From NCBI RefSeq assembly GCF_000144605.1, contig NC_014375.1, positions 2,480,001 through 2,544,000 of the forward strand: a DNA stretch of 64,000 nt, read 5' to 3'. The stretch's first letter is position 1; each line of letters begins with the position of its first letter. Made by a program: the position numbers and the translations under genes. Of this stretch, positions 8,531 to 17,969 are shown one piece after another. The notes below the pieces were generated by a model. The model saw only the letters and a list, made by a program, of their open reading frames with translations, ran no database searches and was not told where the DNA came from. The DNA is from Brevundimonas subvibrioides ATCC 15264. GTDB taxonomy: Bacteria > Pseudomonadota > Alphaproteobacteria > Caulobacterales > Caulobacteraceae.

Positions 8531-9133
8531 ATGACCGCGAATGCGGAAGTCCGGATCGCGACGCTCGAGCGCCGCCTGACGGGAAGCTACACCCTGCTGC
8601 AGGCCCTGCTGGGTATACGCCTGCGCAGCGTTTCCGATCCCGAGAGCCGGCGGCATCTGACCTGGCTCAGCGACGTGGTCGCGGCCATGGGTCTGCTGAA
8701 CCGTCGGATGACCGATGAAGGCCCGGTGGATTTCGCCGCCTATCTGAACGACGCCACGGCCTTCTGGCGACGGGTCGGCGAGGCGCGCGGGGTCCGTATC
8801 GACGTGCGCGCGGCCGAGGCCCTGCTGCCGGAAACCCATGCCCTGCCGCTGGCCATCATCGTGCACGAGGTGATGTCCAATGCCGTGCGTCATGCCTTCC
8901 CCGAGCGCGAGCGCGGGTCGATCGCCGTCGCCTACTCGCGGGCGTCGGACGGGGTCAGCCTGGTGATCCGGGACACGGGCGTGGGCACCGACGCGCTGAC
9001 GCCGCGGGACGGACTGGCGCTCGTGCAGGGCCTGGTCGAACATCTGGGAGGCACGCTGGCGATCGAGACCGCAGCGGGGGCCGGGGTCGGCGTGCGCGTG
9101 CGGCTGCCGATCGCGGGAACCACCACCCACTGA
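8531..9133 (+). CDS. HWE/HisKA_2-type histidine-kinase-like protein lacking phosphoacceptor His
   Basis: A 200-residue soluble protein with no sensor domain. Residues 8-60 align with the HisKA_2/HWE dimerisation helix pair, but where the family has an (E/H)HR(V/I)KN core this protein reads ERRLTG (13-18), and there is no histidine before residue 42. The ATPase part is intact: N-box HEVMSNAVRHAF (112-123), G1 box DTGVG (148-152) and a GGTLAIET strand. It may be a degenerate kinase, an allosteric partner, or a phosphatase/phosphotransfer protein for the neighbouring receiver. The ATG at 8531 follows GGAGGG and is preferred over one at 8516. Confidence 0.75.
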   Translation: MTANAEVRIATLERRLTGSYTLLQALLGIRLRSVSDPESRRHLTWLSDVVAAMGLLNRRMTDEGPVDFAAYLNDATAFWRRVGEARGVRIDVRAAEALLPETHALPLAIIVHEVMSNAVRHAFPERERGSIAVAYSRASDGVSLVIRDTGVGTDALTPRDGLALVQGLVEHLGGTLAIETAAGAGVGVRVRLPIAGTTTH

Positions 9134-9176
9134 CCGCGGCCGGGTTACGGTCGCGTCGCGGCGGCGGCGGGGTCGG

Positions 9177-9250
9177 TGGCTGGGGAACTAGGACTCGAAC
9201 CTAGAATGACGGTACCAAAAACCGGAGTGTTACCATTACACCATTCCCCA
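9177..9250 (-). tRNA. tRNA-Gln (anticodon TTG)
   Basis: On the minus strand a full cloverleaf folds: acceptor TGGGGAA pairs with TTCCCCA, D-stem GTGT/ACAC, anticodon loop TTTTGGT giving anticodon TTG, T-arm with TTCGAGT, discriminator G and an encoded CCA. One terminal anticodon-stem pair (C-T) is mismatched. It reads CAA and, by wobble, CAG codons. Confidence 0.95.
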
Positions 9251-9407
9251 GCAGGACCGGTGCGCCCAAGGGCCTGGGCCCGAGGGAGGCGGTCGAATAC
9301 GCCAAGGCGTCGGGGGATGCAACACCCGGTTTCCGGACTATTTTGCAGTCGGCATGAACGCCGCTTGCGGGCCCCGAACCCCGTCGCTATAAGCCCCGTC
9401 CTCAAGT

Positions 9408-9484
9408 CGGAGTGTGGCTCAGTCTGGTAGAGCACTGCGTTCGGGACGCAGGGGTCGCAGGTTCGAATCCTGCCACTCCGACCA
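9408..9484 (+). tRNA. tRNA-Pro (anticodon CGG)
   Basis: A 77-base cloverleaf: acceptor CGGAGTG pairs with CACTCCG, anticodon stem CTGCG/CGCAG around loop TTCGGGA gives anticodon CGG, T-loop TTCGAAT, discriminator A and encoded CCA. It decodes CCG, a frequent proline codon in this GC-rich genome. It is divergent from tRNA-Gln. Confidence 0.96.
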
Positions 9485-9553
9485 TCACATCGTTGCGGTG
9501 ACGCTCACCCCTCGGGGGGCCGGGCCTCCAGCGCGAACTTTCTCTCTCTTTCC

Positions 9554-10570
9554 TCAATCGGTCGCTTTCGCCGCCACGGCCGCCAGTCGCGCGCCGACGG
9601 TCTCGATCGTGCGCTCGCCCAAGGCCTTGCGGCGCGCCAGGAGTTCGGGAGAGCCGGCGTCGTAGTCGGCCATCAGGCGTTTGACGAACGATCCGTCGCG
9701 GACCTCGCCCAGCACTGCGTCCATGGCGGTCCGGGAGGCGTCGCCGATCACGCGCGGTCCCGTCAGATAGGCCCCGTATTCTGCGGTGTTGGAGATCTTG
9801 GCAAAGGCCCCGGCGATGCCGCGCTCGTACATCAGGTCGGTGACCAGCTTGACCTCGTAGAAACATTCGAACCAGGCGACCTCGGGCGGATAGCCGGCAT
9901 TGACCAGTTTCATGAAGGCCGCGTCGATCAGTTCGCCCACCCCGCCACACAGCACCACCTGCTCGCCGAACAGGTCGCTCTCGCACTCGGCGGCAAAGGT
10001 CGTTTCCAAAATGCCCTTGCGGCCGCAACCCAGAGCCGCCGCATAGGACAGGCCCAGGGCATGGGCGCCGCCGGTCGCGTCCTGGTGCACGCCGAACAGG
10101 CAGAAGACGCCCTCCCCGGCCTCGTACAGGTCCCGGATGCGCGGGCCGATGCCCTTGGGCGAATCAAGGATGACGTCGATGTCCGCGCGCGGCGTCACCA
10201 GACCGAACCGGACCGACAGGCCGTGGGCGAAGATCAGCGCCGCCCCGGCGCGGATATTGGGTTCGATCTCGTCGCGGTACAGGTCGCGATGCGCCTCGTC
10301 CGAGACCATCATGGCCACGACGTCGGCCCCGGCGGTCGCCTCGCCGGCCGTCAGGACAGGAAAGCCGTCGGCGATGGCCTTCGCCCGCGTCGCCGAGCCC
10401 GCCTTCAGCCCCACGACGATGTCGGCGACGCCCGAATCACGCAGGTTCAGGGCATGGGTCCGACCCTGGCTGCCGTAGCCGATCACGGCGACGCGTTTGC
10501 CGCGGATGATCGACAGGTCGCAATCGCGGTCATGGAAGACGGGCAAGGGAGCGGGTAGGGTCTGGGTCAT
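9554..10570 (-). CDS. ilvC: Ketol-acid reductoisomerase, divergent form
   Basis: A 338-residue class I-length ketol-acid reductoisomerase, the second step of valine/isoleucine synthesis (acetolactate to dihydroxyisovalerate, NAD(P)H and Mg2+). Rossmann motif GYGSQG is at 31-36. Catalytic and metal residues are present: His116 in FAHG, Lys139 in SPKG, Asp199 and Glu203 in ESDLFGEQ, Glu235 and Glu239 in ECFYEVKL, Ser260 in ISNTAEYG. Several usually invariant blocks differ, e.g. SPKGIGPRIRD instead of APKGPGH and MMVSDEAH instead of LxPDE. It may be a paralogue rather than the main IlvC. The ATG overlaps the divergent ATG of the DUF924 gene; an upstream ATG at 10582 is possible. Confidence 0.85.
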   Translation of the reverse strand: MTQTLPAPLPVFHDRDCDLSIIRGKRVAVIGYGSQGRTHALNLRDSGVADIVVGLKAGSATRAKAIADGFPVLTAGEATAGADVVAMMVSDEAHRDLYRDEIEPNIRAGAALIFAHGLSVRFGLVTPRADIDVILDSPKGIGPRIRDLYEAGEGVFCLFGVHQDATGGAHALGLSYAAALGCGRKGILETTFAAECESDLFGEQVVLCGGVGELIDAAFMKLVNAGYPPEVAWFECFYEVKLVTDLMYERGIAGAFAKISNTAEYGAYLTGPRVIGDASRTAMDAVLGEVRDGSFVKRLMADYDAGSPELLARRKALGERTIETVGARLAAVAAKATD

Positions 10571-11114
10571 GACGCCTCTCATAACGCCTTCGTCCGTCGT
10601 CGCCTTCTGGAAAGAGGCCGGAAAGGACAGGTGGTATGCCAAGGACGAGGCCTTCGACCGCGAATTCCGCGACGCGGGCCACGCCCTGCACTGGGCGGCG
10701 GCGCGCCGCGAGCTGGACGACTGGATCGAGACGGCCGAGGGCGCGCTGGCCCTCATGATCCTGCTGGACCAGTACCCCCGAAACAGCTTTCGCGGCACGG
10801 GGCACCAGTTCGCGACGGATGCCCTGGGCCTGATGTTCGCCCGCCGGGCCTTCGACCTCGGCCATCCCGCGACGTTCGCTCCGGACCTGCGCCAGTTCTT
10901 CATGACGCCGTTCGAGCATTCCGAGGACCTGGCCGACCACGACGCCCTGATCCCTCTGCTGGGTGAGGACATGCCGGAAACGGCGAGATACGCGAAGATC
11001 CACCGCGACATCATCGTCCGCTTCGGCCGCTTCCCGCACCGGAACCGGGCGCTGGGCCGCGAGACGACGGCGGAGGAGCAGGCGTTCCTGGATCAGGGCG
11101 GGTTCAGCGGCTGA
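10569..11114 (+). CDS. DUF924 family protein
   Basis: A 181-residue helical protein of the DUF924 family, which has a TPR-like all-alpha fold and no established function. Typical blocks are SSVVAFWKEAG near the start, ALALMILLDQYPRNSFRGT (about 58-76), FFMTPFEHSED and RFGRFPHRN. The start codon shares its bases with the start of the divergent ilvC gene (CATG), so the promoter of each must lie inside the other or one start is misassigned; I find no better downstream start for this gene. Confidence 0.8.
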   Translation: MTPLITPSSVVAFWKEAGKDRWYAKDEAFDREFRDAGHALHWAAARRELDDWIETAEGALALMILLDQYPRNSFRGTGHQFATDALGLMFARRAFDLGHPATFAPDLRQFFMTPFEHSEDLADHDALIPLLGEDMPETARYAKIHRDIIVRFGRFPHRNRALGRETTAEEQAFLDQGGFSG

Positions 11115-11140
11115 ACGGACGGCGAGCGACCGAAAAACAC

Positions 11141-11167
11141 CGTCCGACCCGTCCGACCCGTCCGACC
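11141..11167. repeat. Three tandem copies of a 9-bp unit
   Basis: CGTCCGACC is repeated three times exactly, directly end to end, in the 260-bp non-coding gap between the DUF924 gene and thyA. It is a short candidate for slippage. The rest of that gap shows only a TGACGTCA palindrome at 11213-11220 and no convincing promoter. Confidence 0.6.
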
Positions 11168-11374
11168 TGTTCGCCTTGCGGACCGGCTGAAGGCGCATCG
11201 ATACGAGGGACATGACGTCATCCTGCAGCAACGCTACGTCAGTATCGGTCGCACCGTGGCGAGGGACGCAACAAGGCCCCGGGCGCAAGGCCATCCACAG
11301 TACAAGCCGACGGAGACACTCCGGGGCGCGGTTAGCGTCTTCACTTTCCGGCCTGATGACCGATGGTGTCATCC

Positions 11375-12241
11375 ATGAACGCCGTCGCCCGAATCAGTGA
11401 GCTCGAAGCCCGGACCGGAGCGCAGGCCGCTGCGCCCGCCGACCATCCCGAGTTCCAGTATCTGAACCTGCTGCGGGACATCCTCGACAATGGCGTGCGA
11501 CGCGACGACCGGACCGGCACGGGGACGCTGGGCGTGTTCGGCCGCCAGATGCGGTTCGACCTGTCGAAGGGCTTCCCCCTGCTGACGACCAAGAAGCTGC
11601 ATCTGCGCTCCATCATCGTCGAGCTGCTGTGGTTCCTGCGCGGCGAGACCAACATCCGCTGGCTGAAGGACAACGGCTGTTCGATCTGGGACGAGTGGGC
11701 CGACGAGAGCGGCGAGCTGGGCCCCGTCTATGGCAAGCAGTGGCGGTCCTGGGCCGCGCCGAACGGCGAGAGCATCGACCAGATCGCCCGCCTGATCGAG
11801 GGGCTGAAGACCAACCCCAACAGCCGCCGTCACATCGTCAGCGCCTGGAACCCGGCCGATATCGAGGACATGGCCCTGCCGCCCTGCCACTGCCTGTTCC
11901 AGTTCTTCGTGGCGGATGGAAAGCTGAGCTGCCAGCTGTACCAGCGCTCGGCCGACGTCTTCCTGGGCGTGCCGTTCAACATCGCCAGCTATGCCCTGCT
12001 GACGATGATGGTGGCCGAGGTGGTGGGGCTGGAGCCCGGCGACTTCGTCCACACCTTCGGCGACGCCCACCTGTATTCGAACCATATCGAACAGGCGCAG
12101 CTGCAGCTGACCCGCCAGCCGCTGGCGCTGCCGACCATGACGATCGCGCCGAAGCGGGACCTGTTCGCGTTCGAGCCGGGCGACTTCGTGCTCTCGGGCT
12201 ATGAGGCGCATCCGCACATCAAGGCGGCTGTCGCGATCTGA
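11375..12241 (+). CDS. thyA: Thymidylate synthase
   Basis: A 288-residue ThyA that methylates dUMP to dTMP with methylene-tetrahydrofolate. Signature blocks include [18 protein letters not shown], the catalytic Cys171 in [29 protein letters not shown] and DAHLYSNH. Compared with E. coli ThyA it has an N-terminal extension of about 25 residues. The ATG at 11375 is preferred; an in-frame GTG at 11363 would add four residues. The stop overlaps the next ATG by one base, beginning a run thyA, MazG-like, folA that joins dTMP synthesis to folate recycling. Confidence 0.95.
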   Translation: MNAVARISELEARTGAQAAAPADHPEFQYLNLLRDILDNGVRRDDRTGTGTLGVFGRQMRFDLSKGFPLLTTKKLHLRSIIVELLWFLRGETNIRWLKDNGCSIWDEWADESGELGPVYGKQWRSWAAPNGESIDQIARLIEGLKTNPNSRRHIVSAWNPADIEDMALPPCHCLFQFFVADGKLSCQLYQRSADVFLGVPFNIASYALLTMMVAEVVGLEPGDFVHTFGDAHLYSNHIEQAQLQLTRQPLALPTMTIAPKRDLFAFEPGDFVLSGYEAHPHIKAAVAI

Positions 12242-12543
12242 TGGCGATGGACCTGACCGGCCTGCAGGCCGACGTGCTGCGCATCTCCGACATCTACGCC
12301 GCCGAACACGCGATCGACCGCGATCGCGACTGGGCCCTGCTGAAGCTGCAGGAGGAACTCGGCGAGCTGACGGCGGAGCATCTGCGGCTTTCCTCGCGCG
12401 CCCGTGGCGGCGCCGATCCGCAGGCCCAGGCCGACGAGGCGGCCGATGTGCTGGGCATGCTGCTGATCTACTGCCATGGACAGGGCATCGACCTTGAAGC
12501 CGCGATGCGCCGCAAATGGCTGCGCTGGCTGGAGCCCGCCTGA
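12241..12543 (+). CDS. MazG-like nucleotide pyrophosphohydrolase
   Basis: A 100-residue single-domain all-alpha NTP pyrophosphohydrolase. The MazG metal site is visible as EExxE at 38-42 (EELGE) and the second helix motif DExxD at 65-69 (DEAAD). The family hydrolyses nucleoside triphosphates to monophosphates and pyrophosphate. Its position, one base overlapped on each side between thyA and folA, suggests work on pyrimidine nucleotides, for example limiting dUTP or modified dNTPs near thymidylate synthase. That specificity is inferred from context only. Confidence 0.8.
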   Translation: MAMDLTGLQADVLRISDIYAAEHAIDRDRDWALLKLQEELGELTAEHLRLSSRARGGADPQAQADEAADVLGMLLIYCHGQGIDLEAAMRRKWLRWLEPA

Positions 12544-13070
12544 TGCCCATCCCCCATATCGCCCTCGTCGTCGCCCGGGCCCGCAACGGCGTCATCGGTC
12601 GGGACGGCGACCTGCCGTGGAAGCTGCGCAGCGACCTGCAGCGGTTCAAACAGATCACCCTGGGCAAGCCCTGCATAATGGGGCGCTCGACGTGGGAGAG
12701 CCTGCCGCTGCGGCCCCTGCCTGGCCGGCTCAATCTCGTGCTGTCGCGCGACCTGTCCTACGAGGAGCGGGGCAAGGCCAAGGGGGCGGTCGTCTGCTCC
12801 AACTTGGCCGACGCCATCGACATGGCGCGCGAGACGGCCGAGGACGACGGGATCGACGAGATCTGCGTGATCGGCGGCACGGCCCTGTTCGAGGCCGCCC
12901 TGCCCCGCGCGAAGCGGCTGTACATCACCGAGGTCGAGGCCGAGCCGGAGGGCGACGCCCTGTTCCCGGCGTTCGACGAATCCCTCTTTGCCGAGACGCT
13001 GAACGAACGGCATGATGCCGGCGAGAAGGACGACCATCCGTTCGTCTTCCGCATCCTGGACCGCATCTGA
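12543..13070 (+). CDS. folA: Dihydrofolate reductase
   Basis: A 175-residue DHFR reducing dihydrofolate to tetrahydrofolate with NADPH. Typical features: IALVVARARNGVIGRDGDLPWKLRSD split as substrate-binding loop and Asp-containing DLPW motif, MGRSTWESLP for NADPH, CVIGGTALFEAAL, and the ITEVEAEPEGD strand before the C-terminus. Start overlaps the MazG-like stop by one base. Being directly downstream of thyA, it regenerates the folate that ThyA oxidises. Confidence 0.95.
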   Translation: MPIPHIALVVARARNGVIGRDGDLPWKLRSDLQRFKQITLGKPCIMGRSTWESLPLRPLPGRLNLVLSRDLSYEERGKAKGAVVCSNLADAIDMARETAEDDGIDEICVIGGTALFEAALPRAKRLYITEVEAEPEGDALFPAFDESLFAETLNERHDAGEKDDHPFVFRILDRI

Positions 13071-13086
13071 ACAAGGGCCCGCCGCC

Positions 13087-13407
13087 ATGCTGACTGCCAC
13101 CACCAACGACATCGCCGGACACCGGATCGTGCGCCACATCGGCGTCGTGCGCGGCATCACCGTCCGGTCGCGCAACGTCGTGTCCGACGCCATCGGCGGG
13201 CTGCAATCGATGATGGGCGGGCGCGTCGGGGCCTATGTGAAGCTGGCCGAGGCGGGCCGGCAGGAAGCCTTCGAACAGCTGGTCGAACACGCCCAGGCCG
13301 CCGGCGCCAACGCGATCCTGGCCCTGCGCTACGAGTCCAACGAGATCATGCCGGGCGTCACCGAGGTGCTGGCCTACGGGACGGCGGTGGTGGTGGAGGA
13401 AGGCTAG
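13087..13407 (+). CDS. YbjQ family (UPF0145) heavy-metal-binding-domain protein
   Basis: A 106-residue protein of the YbjQ/UPF0145 family, small proteins that form ring oligomers and whose function is not settled. Seen here: TTTNDIAG-type start, VVRGITVRSRNVVSDA, GGRVGAYVKLAEAGRQEA and ANAILALRYESNEI. The stop TAG lies inside the first 7-bp unit of the left repeat array of the adjacent four-helix-bundle element, so the native C-terminus may have been cut or rewritten by that element. It follows folA by 16 bases. Confidence 0.85.
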   Translation: MLTATTNDIAGHRIVRHIGVVRGITVRSRNVVSDAIGGLQSMMGGRVGAYVKLAEAGRQEAFEQLVEHAQAAGANAILALRYESNEIMPGVTEVLAYGTAVVVEEG

Positions 13408-13450
13408 GGCTTAGGGCTTAGGGCTCAGGCAGTAGGCAGTAGGCAGTAGG
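13402..13450. repeat. Left end: seven tandem 7-bp repeats
   Basis: Forty-nine bases divide exactly into seven heptads, each ending in GG: GGCTAGG, GCTTAGG twice, GCTCAGG, then CAGTAGG three times. The array runs from inside the ybjQ stop codon to 10 bp before the four-helix-bundle start. The TAG in CAGTAGG moves through all three frames because the period is seven. It is the inverted partner of the array at 13843-13891. Confidence 0.9.
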
Positions 13451-13460
13451 AAACTGAGCT

Positions 13461-13835
13461 GTGCCAGCGGTCAGAAGCTATCGGGACCTCAAGGTGTGGC
13501 AGCACGCCATGGACCTGACGGTCGTCGTCTATGAGCTTACGCGGAGCTTCCCGAGGGACGAGCAGTATGGGCTGACCTCACAGGTCAGAAGGTCCGTGGT
13601 TTCGGTCGCCGCCAATATCGCAGAAGGATATGGCCGCTCCACCAAGCCCGCCTACCTGAACTTCCTGCGGATCGCACAGGGCTCACTGAAGGAAACCGAG
13701 ACCCACCTGATCCTGGCATCGCGACTGTCGAATTGTGACGAGGCCGTCGTGACGGAGCTCCTCTCCCAGACCGACGAACGCGGACGCATGCTGAGGGGGC
13801 TGATCGTGAGCCTGGAAGCCCACACAAGCCACTGA
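13461..13835 (+). CDS. Four-helix-bundle protein (23S rRNA intervening-sequence/Avd-like family)
   Basis: A 124-residue all-helical protein. Family hallmarks are DLKVWQHAMDL (9-19), FPRDEQYGLTSQVRRSV (30-46), AANIAEGYGR (50-59) and FLRIAQGSLKETETHL (68-83). Relatives occur inside intervening sequences of split 23S rRNA genes, as Avd in diversity-generating retroelements, and as single genes; they are basic, pentameric or dimeric nucleic-acid-binding bundles. No rRNA, reverse transcriptase or template repeat is present here. The GTG start sits 10 bases after the repeat array, without a clear Shine-Dalgarno sequence. Confidence 0.85.
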   Translation: MPAVRSYRDLKVWQHAMDLTVVVYELTRSFPRDEQYGLTSQVRRSVVSVAANIAEGYGRSTKPAYLNFLRIAQGSLKETETHLILASRLSNCDEAVVTELLSQTDERGRMLRGLIVSLEAHTSH

Positions 13836-13842
13836 GCCGAAT

Positions 13843-14614
<772 letters not shown>

Positions 14615-14631
14615 GGCGTCACCCTAACCAA

Positions 14632-14788
14632 TCCTCCCCCTTTGGGGGAGGTGGCGCGACGCCGCTTTGCGTCGTGACGGAGGGGGCCAAACCCGAGCAA
14701 CTCGTCCGCGGTTGGCCCCCTCCACCACTTCGTGGTCCCGTCGTCGGATCGCATGCGATCCTTCCTCCACCCCCCACGGGGGAGGAAT
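14632..14788. repeat. Palindromic intergenic element with inverted ends
   Basis: The gap between the desaturase and the Old Yellow Enzyme gene is filled by nested palindromes: CCTCCCCCTTTGGGGGAGG at 14633-14651, a hairpin with GACGC/GCGTC, a GGAGGGGGCCAA...TTGGCCCCCTCC long-range pair, ACCACTTCGTGGT, GATCGCATGCGATC at 14747-14760, and a closing C-run/GGGGGAGG. Its ends are inverted (TCCTCCCCC and GGGGGAGGA). This looks like a miniature, non-coding repeat of the kind scattered between genes in related genomes; it could also act as a bidirectional terminator. Confidence 0.6.
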
Positions 14789-14789
14789 A

Positions 14790-15887
<1,098 letters not shown>

Positions 15888-15951
15888 CGGGAAAGTCTCG
15901 CTCGGGGATTGATACCGACAAGGTGGCCGTTTGCGTTGCCTTTGAAAACCC

Positions 15952-17001
15952 TCAGAGGCCGAGTTTTTGCGCGACCGCCGCGGCGATGGCGTCGAACCGA
16001 TCGGCGACGTCGCCGGATGTCAGGGGCGCGCCCGCATCGCCCGCCTCCCGGACCGAGGCCTCCAGCGGCAGATCGCCGAGGAAGTCGACGCCCAGACGGC
16101 CGGCCTCCGCCTCCGCCCCGCCGCGTCCGAAGACCGGGCCGGACATGTTCTCGATCAGGCCCAGGGTCGGGACGTTGACACGCTGGAACAGGGTGTGGGC
16201 GCGGCGGGCATCGGCCAAAGCGACCTCCTGCGGGGTCGAGACGATAACGGCCCCGTCCAGCGGGGTCTTCTGGATCAGGGTCAGCTGGACATCGCCGGTG
16301 CCGGGCGGCAGGTCGACGACGAGGACGTCCAGCGGCTGATCCTCTGTGCCCCAGCGGGTCTGGGTCAGCATCTGGGTCAGGGCCTGCGACGCCATGGGGC
16401 CGCGCCAGACCATGGCGTCCTCCGCCTTCGTCAGCAGGCCGACGGACATGGCCTTCAGCCCGTGGGCGCGGTGCGGGACCATGGCCCCGTCGACATAGTC
16501 CGGCTTGCCCGACAGGCCGAGCATGGTCGGCAGGCTGGGGCCGTGGACGTCGGCGTCGAGGATGCCGACGCTCAGGCCCCGCCGCGCCAGAGCGGTAGCC
16601 AGATTGACCGAGACCGTGGACTTGCCGACGCCGCCCTTGCCGCTGGCGACGGCCAGGACGCGACGGACATGGGCCGGGCGGTCGGTGGGCACGGGGGCCT
16701 TCGCCCGGGTCTGTTCGACGGCGGCGGGCGACAGGGAGGCCTTGCGGGCGGCGGGGGCGGTCTCGGCCGTCAGGATGACGGACACACGCGCCATGCCGGG
16801 CATGGCCTTGAGTGCCGCCTCGGCCGCGTCGCGCACCGGGGCATAGGCGGCGGTGCGGTCGGCGGGCACCTCGATGACGAAGCCCGCGCGATCCTCCGTG
16901 ACCGTCAGGCCCTTCGGCACCCCCGCCTCGACCAGGCCCCGACCCGTCGCGGGGTCGGGGATGGCGTTCAGGACGGCTTCGACGGCGGCACGATCGATCA
17001 A
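15952..17001 (-). CDS. apbC: Mrp/NBP35 family Fe-S carrier ATPase
   Basis: A 349-residue P-loop ATPase of the Mrp/ApbC group that binds and delivers iron-sulfur clusters. The N-terminal MIP18/DUF59-like domain (about 1-85) precedes the deviant Walker A SGKGGVGKST, then DADVHGPS, LVVDLPPGTGD and STPQEVAL motifs. The usual C-terminal CxxC is not evident (the expected region reads IENMSGPVFGRGG), which is notable because that pair ligates the cluster in many homologues. A TTG at 17001 is chosen from the family N-terminus; another TTG at 17076 would reach almost to miaA. Divergent from miaA. Confidence 0.85.
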   Translation of the reverse strand: MIDRAAVEAVLNAIPDPATGRGLVEAGVPKGLTVTEDRAGFVIEVPADRTAAYAPVRDAAEAALKAMPGMARVSVILTAETAPAARKASLSPAAVEQTRAKAPVPTDRPAHVRRVLAVASGKGGVGKSTVSVNLATALARRGLSVGILDADVHGPSLPTMLGLSGKPDYVDGAMVPHRAHGLKAMSVGLLTKAEDAMVWRGPMASQALTQMLTQTRWGTEDQPLDVLVVDLPPGTGDVQLTLIQKTPLDGAVIVSTPQEVALADARRAHTLFQRVNVPTLGLIENMSGPVFGRGGAEAEAGRLGVDFLGDLPLEASVREAGDAGAPLTSGDVADRFDAIAAAVAQKLGL

Positions 17002-17087
17002 GACGGACTCGGGGGCTGTTGCGGGGCCATGGTTGCAGGCCCGGGACGCGCGTTCTATCGCCAACCCCTGCCGCAAGCGAGCGTCCC

Positions 17088-17969
17088 GTGCCCCGACCGT
17101 CCATCACCCTGATCGCCGGACCGACCGCCTCGGGCAAGTCGCGGCTGGCGCTGGAGATCGCCGCGCGGACGGGGGCCGCCATCGTCAATGCCGACAGCCA
17201 GCAGCTGTATGCCGACCTGCGCATCCTGACCGCCCGGCCGTCGCCGGAGGAAGAGGCGCAGGCGCCGCACCACCTGTACGGCACCGTCGATGCGGCCGAG
17301 GCCTGGTCGGTGGGGCGCTGGAGCCGGGCGGTGATGCCGCTGCTGGAAACGCTGCGTGCCGAGGGTCGCCCGGCGCTGATCGTGGGCGGCACGGGCCTGT
17401 ATTTCAACGCCCTGATCAAGGGGTTGGCGGACATTCCCGGTGTGCCGATGGAGGCGCGCGAGGAGGCGACGGCGCTGTACGACACCGAGGGCGAGGCCGC
17501 GTTCCGTCTGCGGCTGACGACCTTCGATCCACCGGCCGAAGCCGCCATCGAGGCCGGGGACCGCCAGCGCCTGACGCGGGCCTATGCCGTGGCACGGGCG
17601 ACGGGGCGCTCGCTCAGCGACTGGCGCGCCTCGACCCGGCCGCTGCTGGAGCCAGGCACCTACGACCGGCGGGTGATCGAGCCGGACCGGACGGCCCTCT
17701 ATGCCGCCTGCGACGCGCGGGTGGTGACGATGCTGAAGACCGGCGCGCTGGATGAGGTCCGTGCCCTGTCGGCGCGCGGGCTGGAGCCGGCCCTGCCCGC
17801 CATGAAGGCCGTGGGCGTGCGCGAGCTGGCGGCGCATCTGGCGGGCGACCTGACACTGGCGGAGGCGACCGTCGCCCTGCAGCAGGCCACGCGAAACTAT
17901 GCCAAGCGCCAGCTGACCTGGTTCAGGAACCAGTGCGCGGACTGGCCGAGACACCGTCCAGAAGGCTGA
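17088..17969 (+). CDS. miaA: tRNA dimethylallyltransferase
   Basis: A 293-residue MiaA that adds a dimethylallyl group to A37 of tRNAs reading U-starting codons. P-loop GPTASGKS at about 9-16, NADSQQLY substrate segment, VGGTGLYF, and the C-terminal QATRNYAKRQLTWFRNQ tRNA-binding helix are clear. The GTG start is the first in frame that keeps the ITLIAGPT strand. Its last 47 bases overlap the convergent lpxB gene. Confidence 0.95.
   Translation: MPRPSITLIAGPTASGKSRLALEIAARTGAAIVNADSQQLYADLRILTARPSPEEEAQAPHHLYGTVDAAEAWSVGRWSRAVMPLLETLRAEGRPALIVGGTGLYFNALIKGLADIPGVPMEAREEATALYDTEGEAAFRLRLTTFDPPAEAAIEAGDRQRLTRAYAVARATGRSLSDWRASTRPLLEPGTYDRRVIEPDRTALYAACDARVVTMLKTGALDEVRALSARGLEPALPAMKAVGVRELAAHLAGDLTLAEATVALQQATRNYAKRQLTWFRNQCADWPRHRPEG

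Noticed and set aside
11213..11220. TGACGTCA palindrome upstream of thyA as an operator
   Set aside because: Eight bases only, no second copy and no neighbouring regulator; chance is likely.
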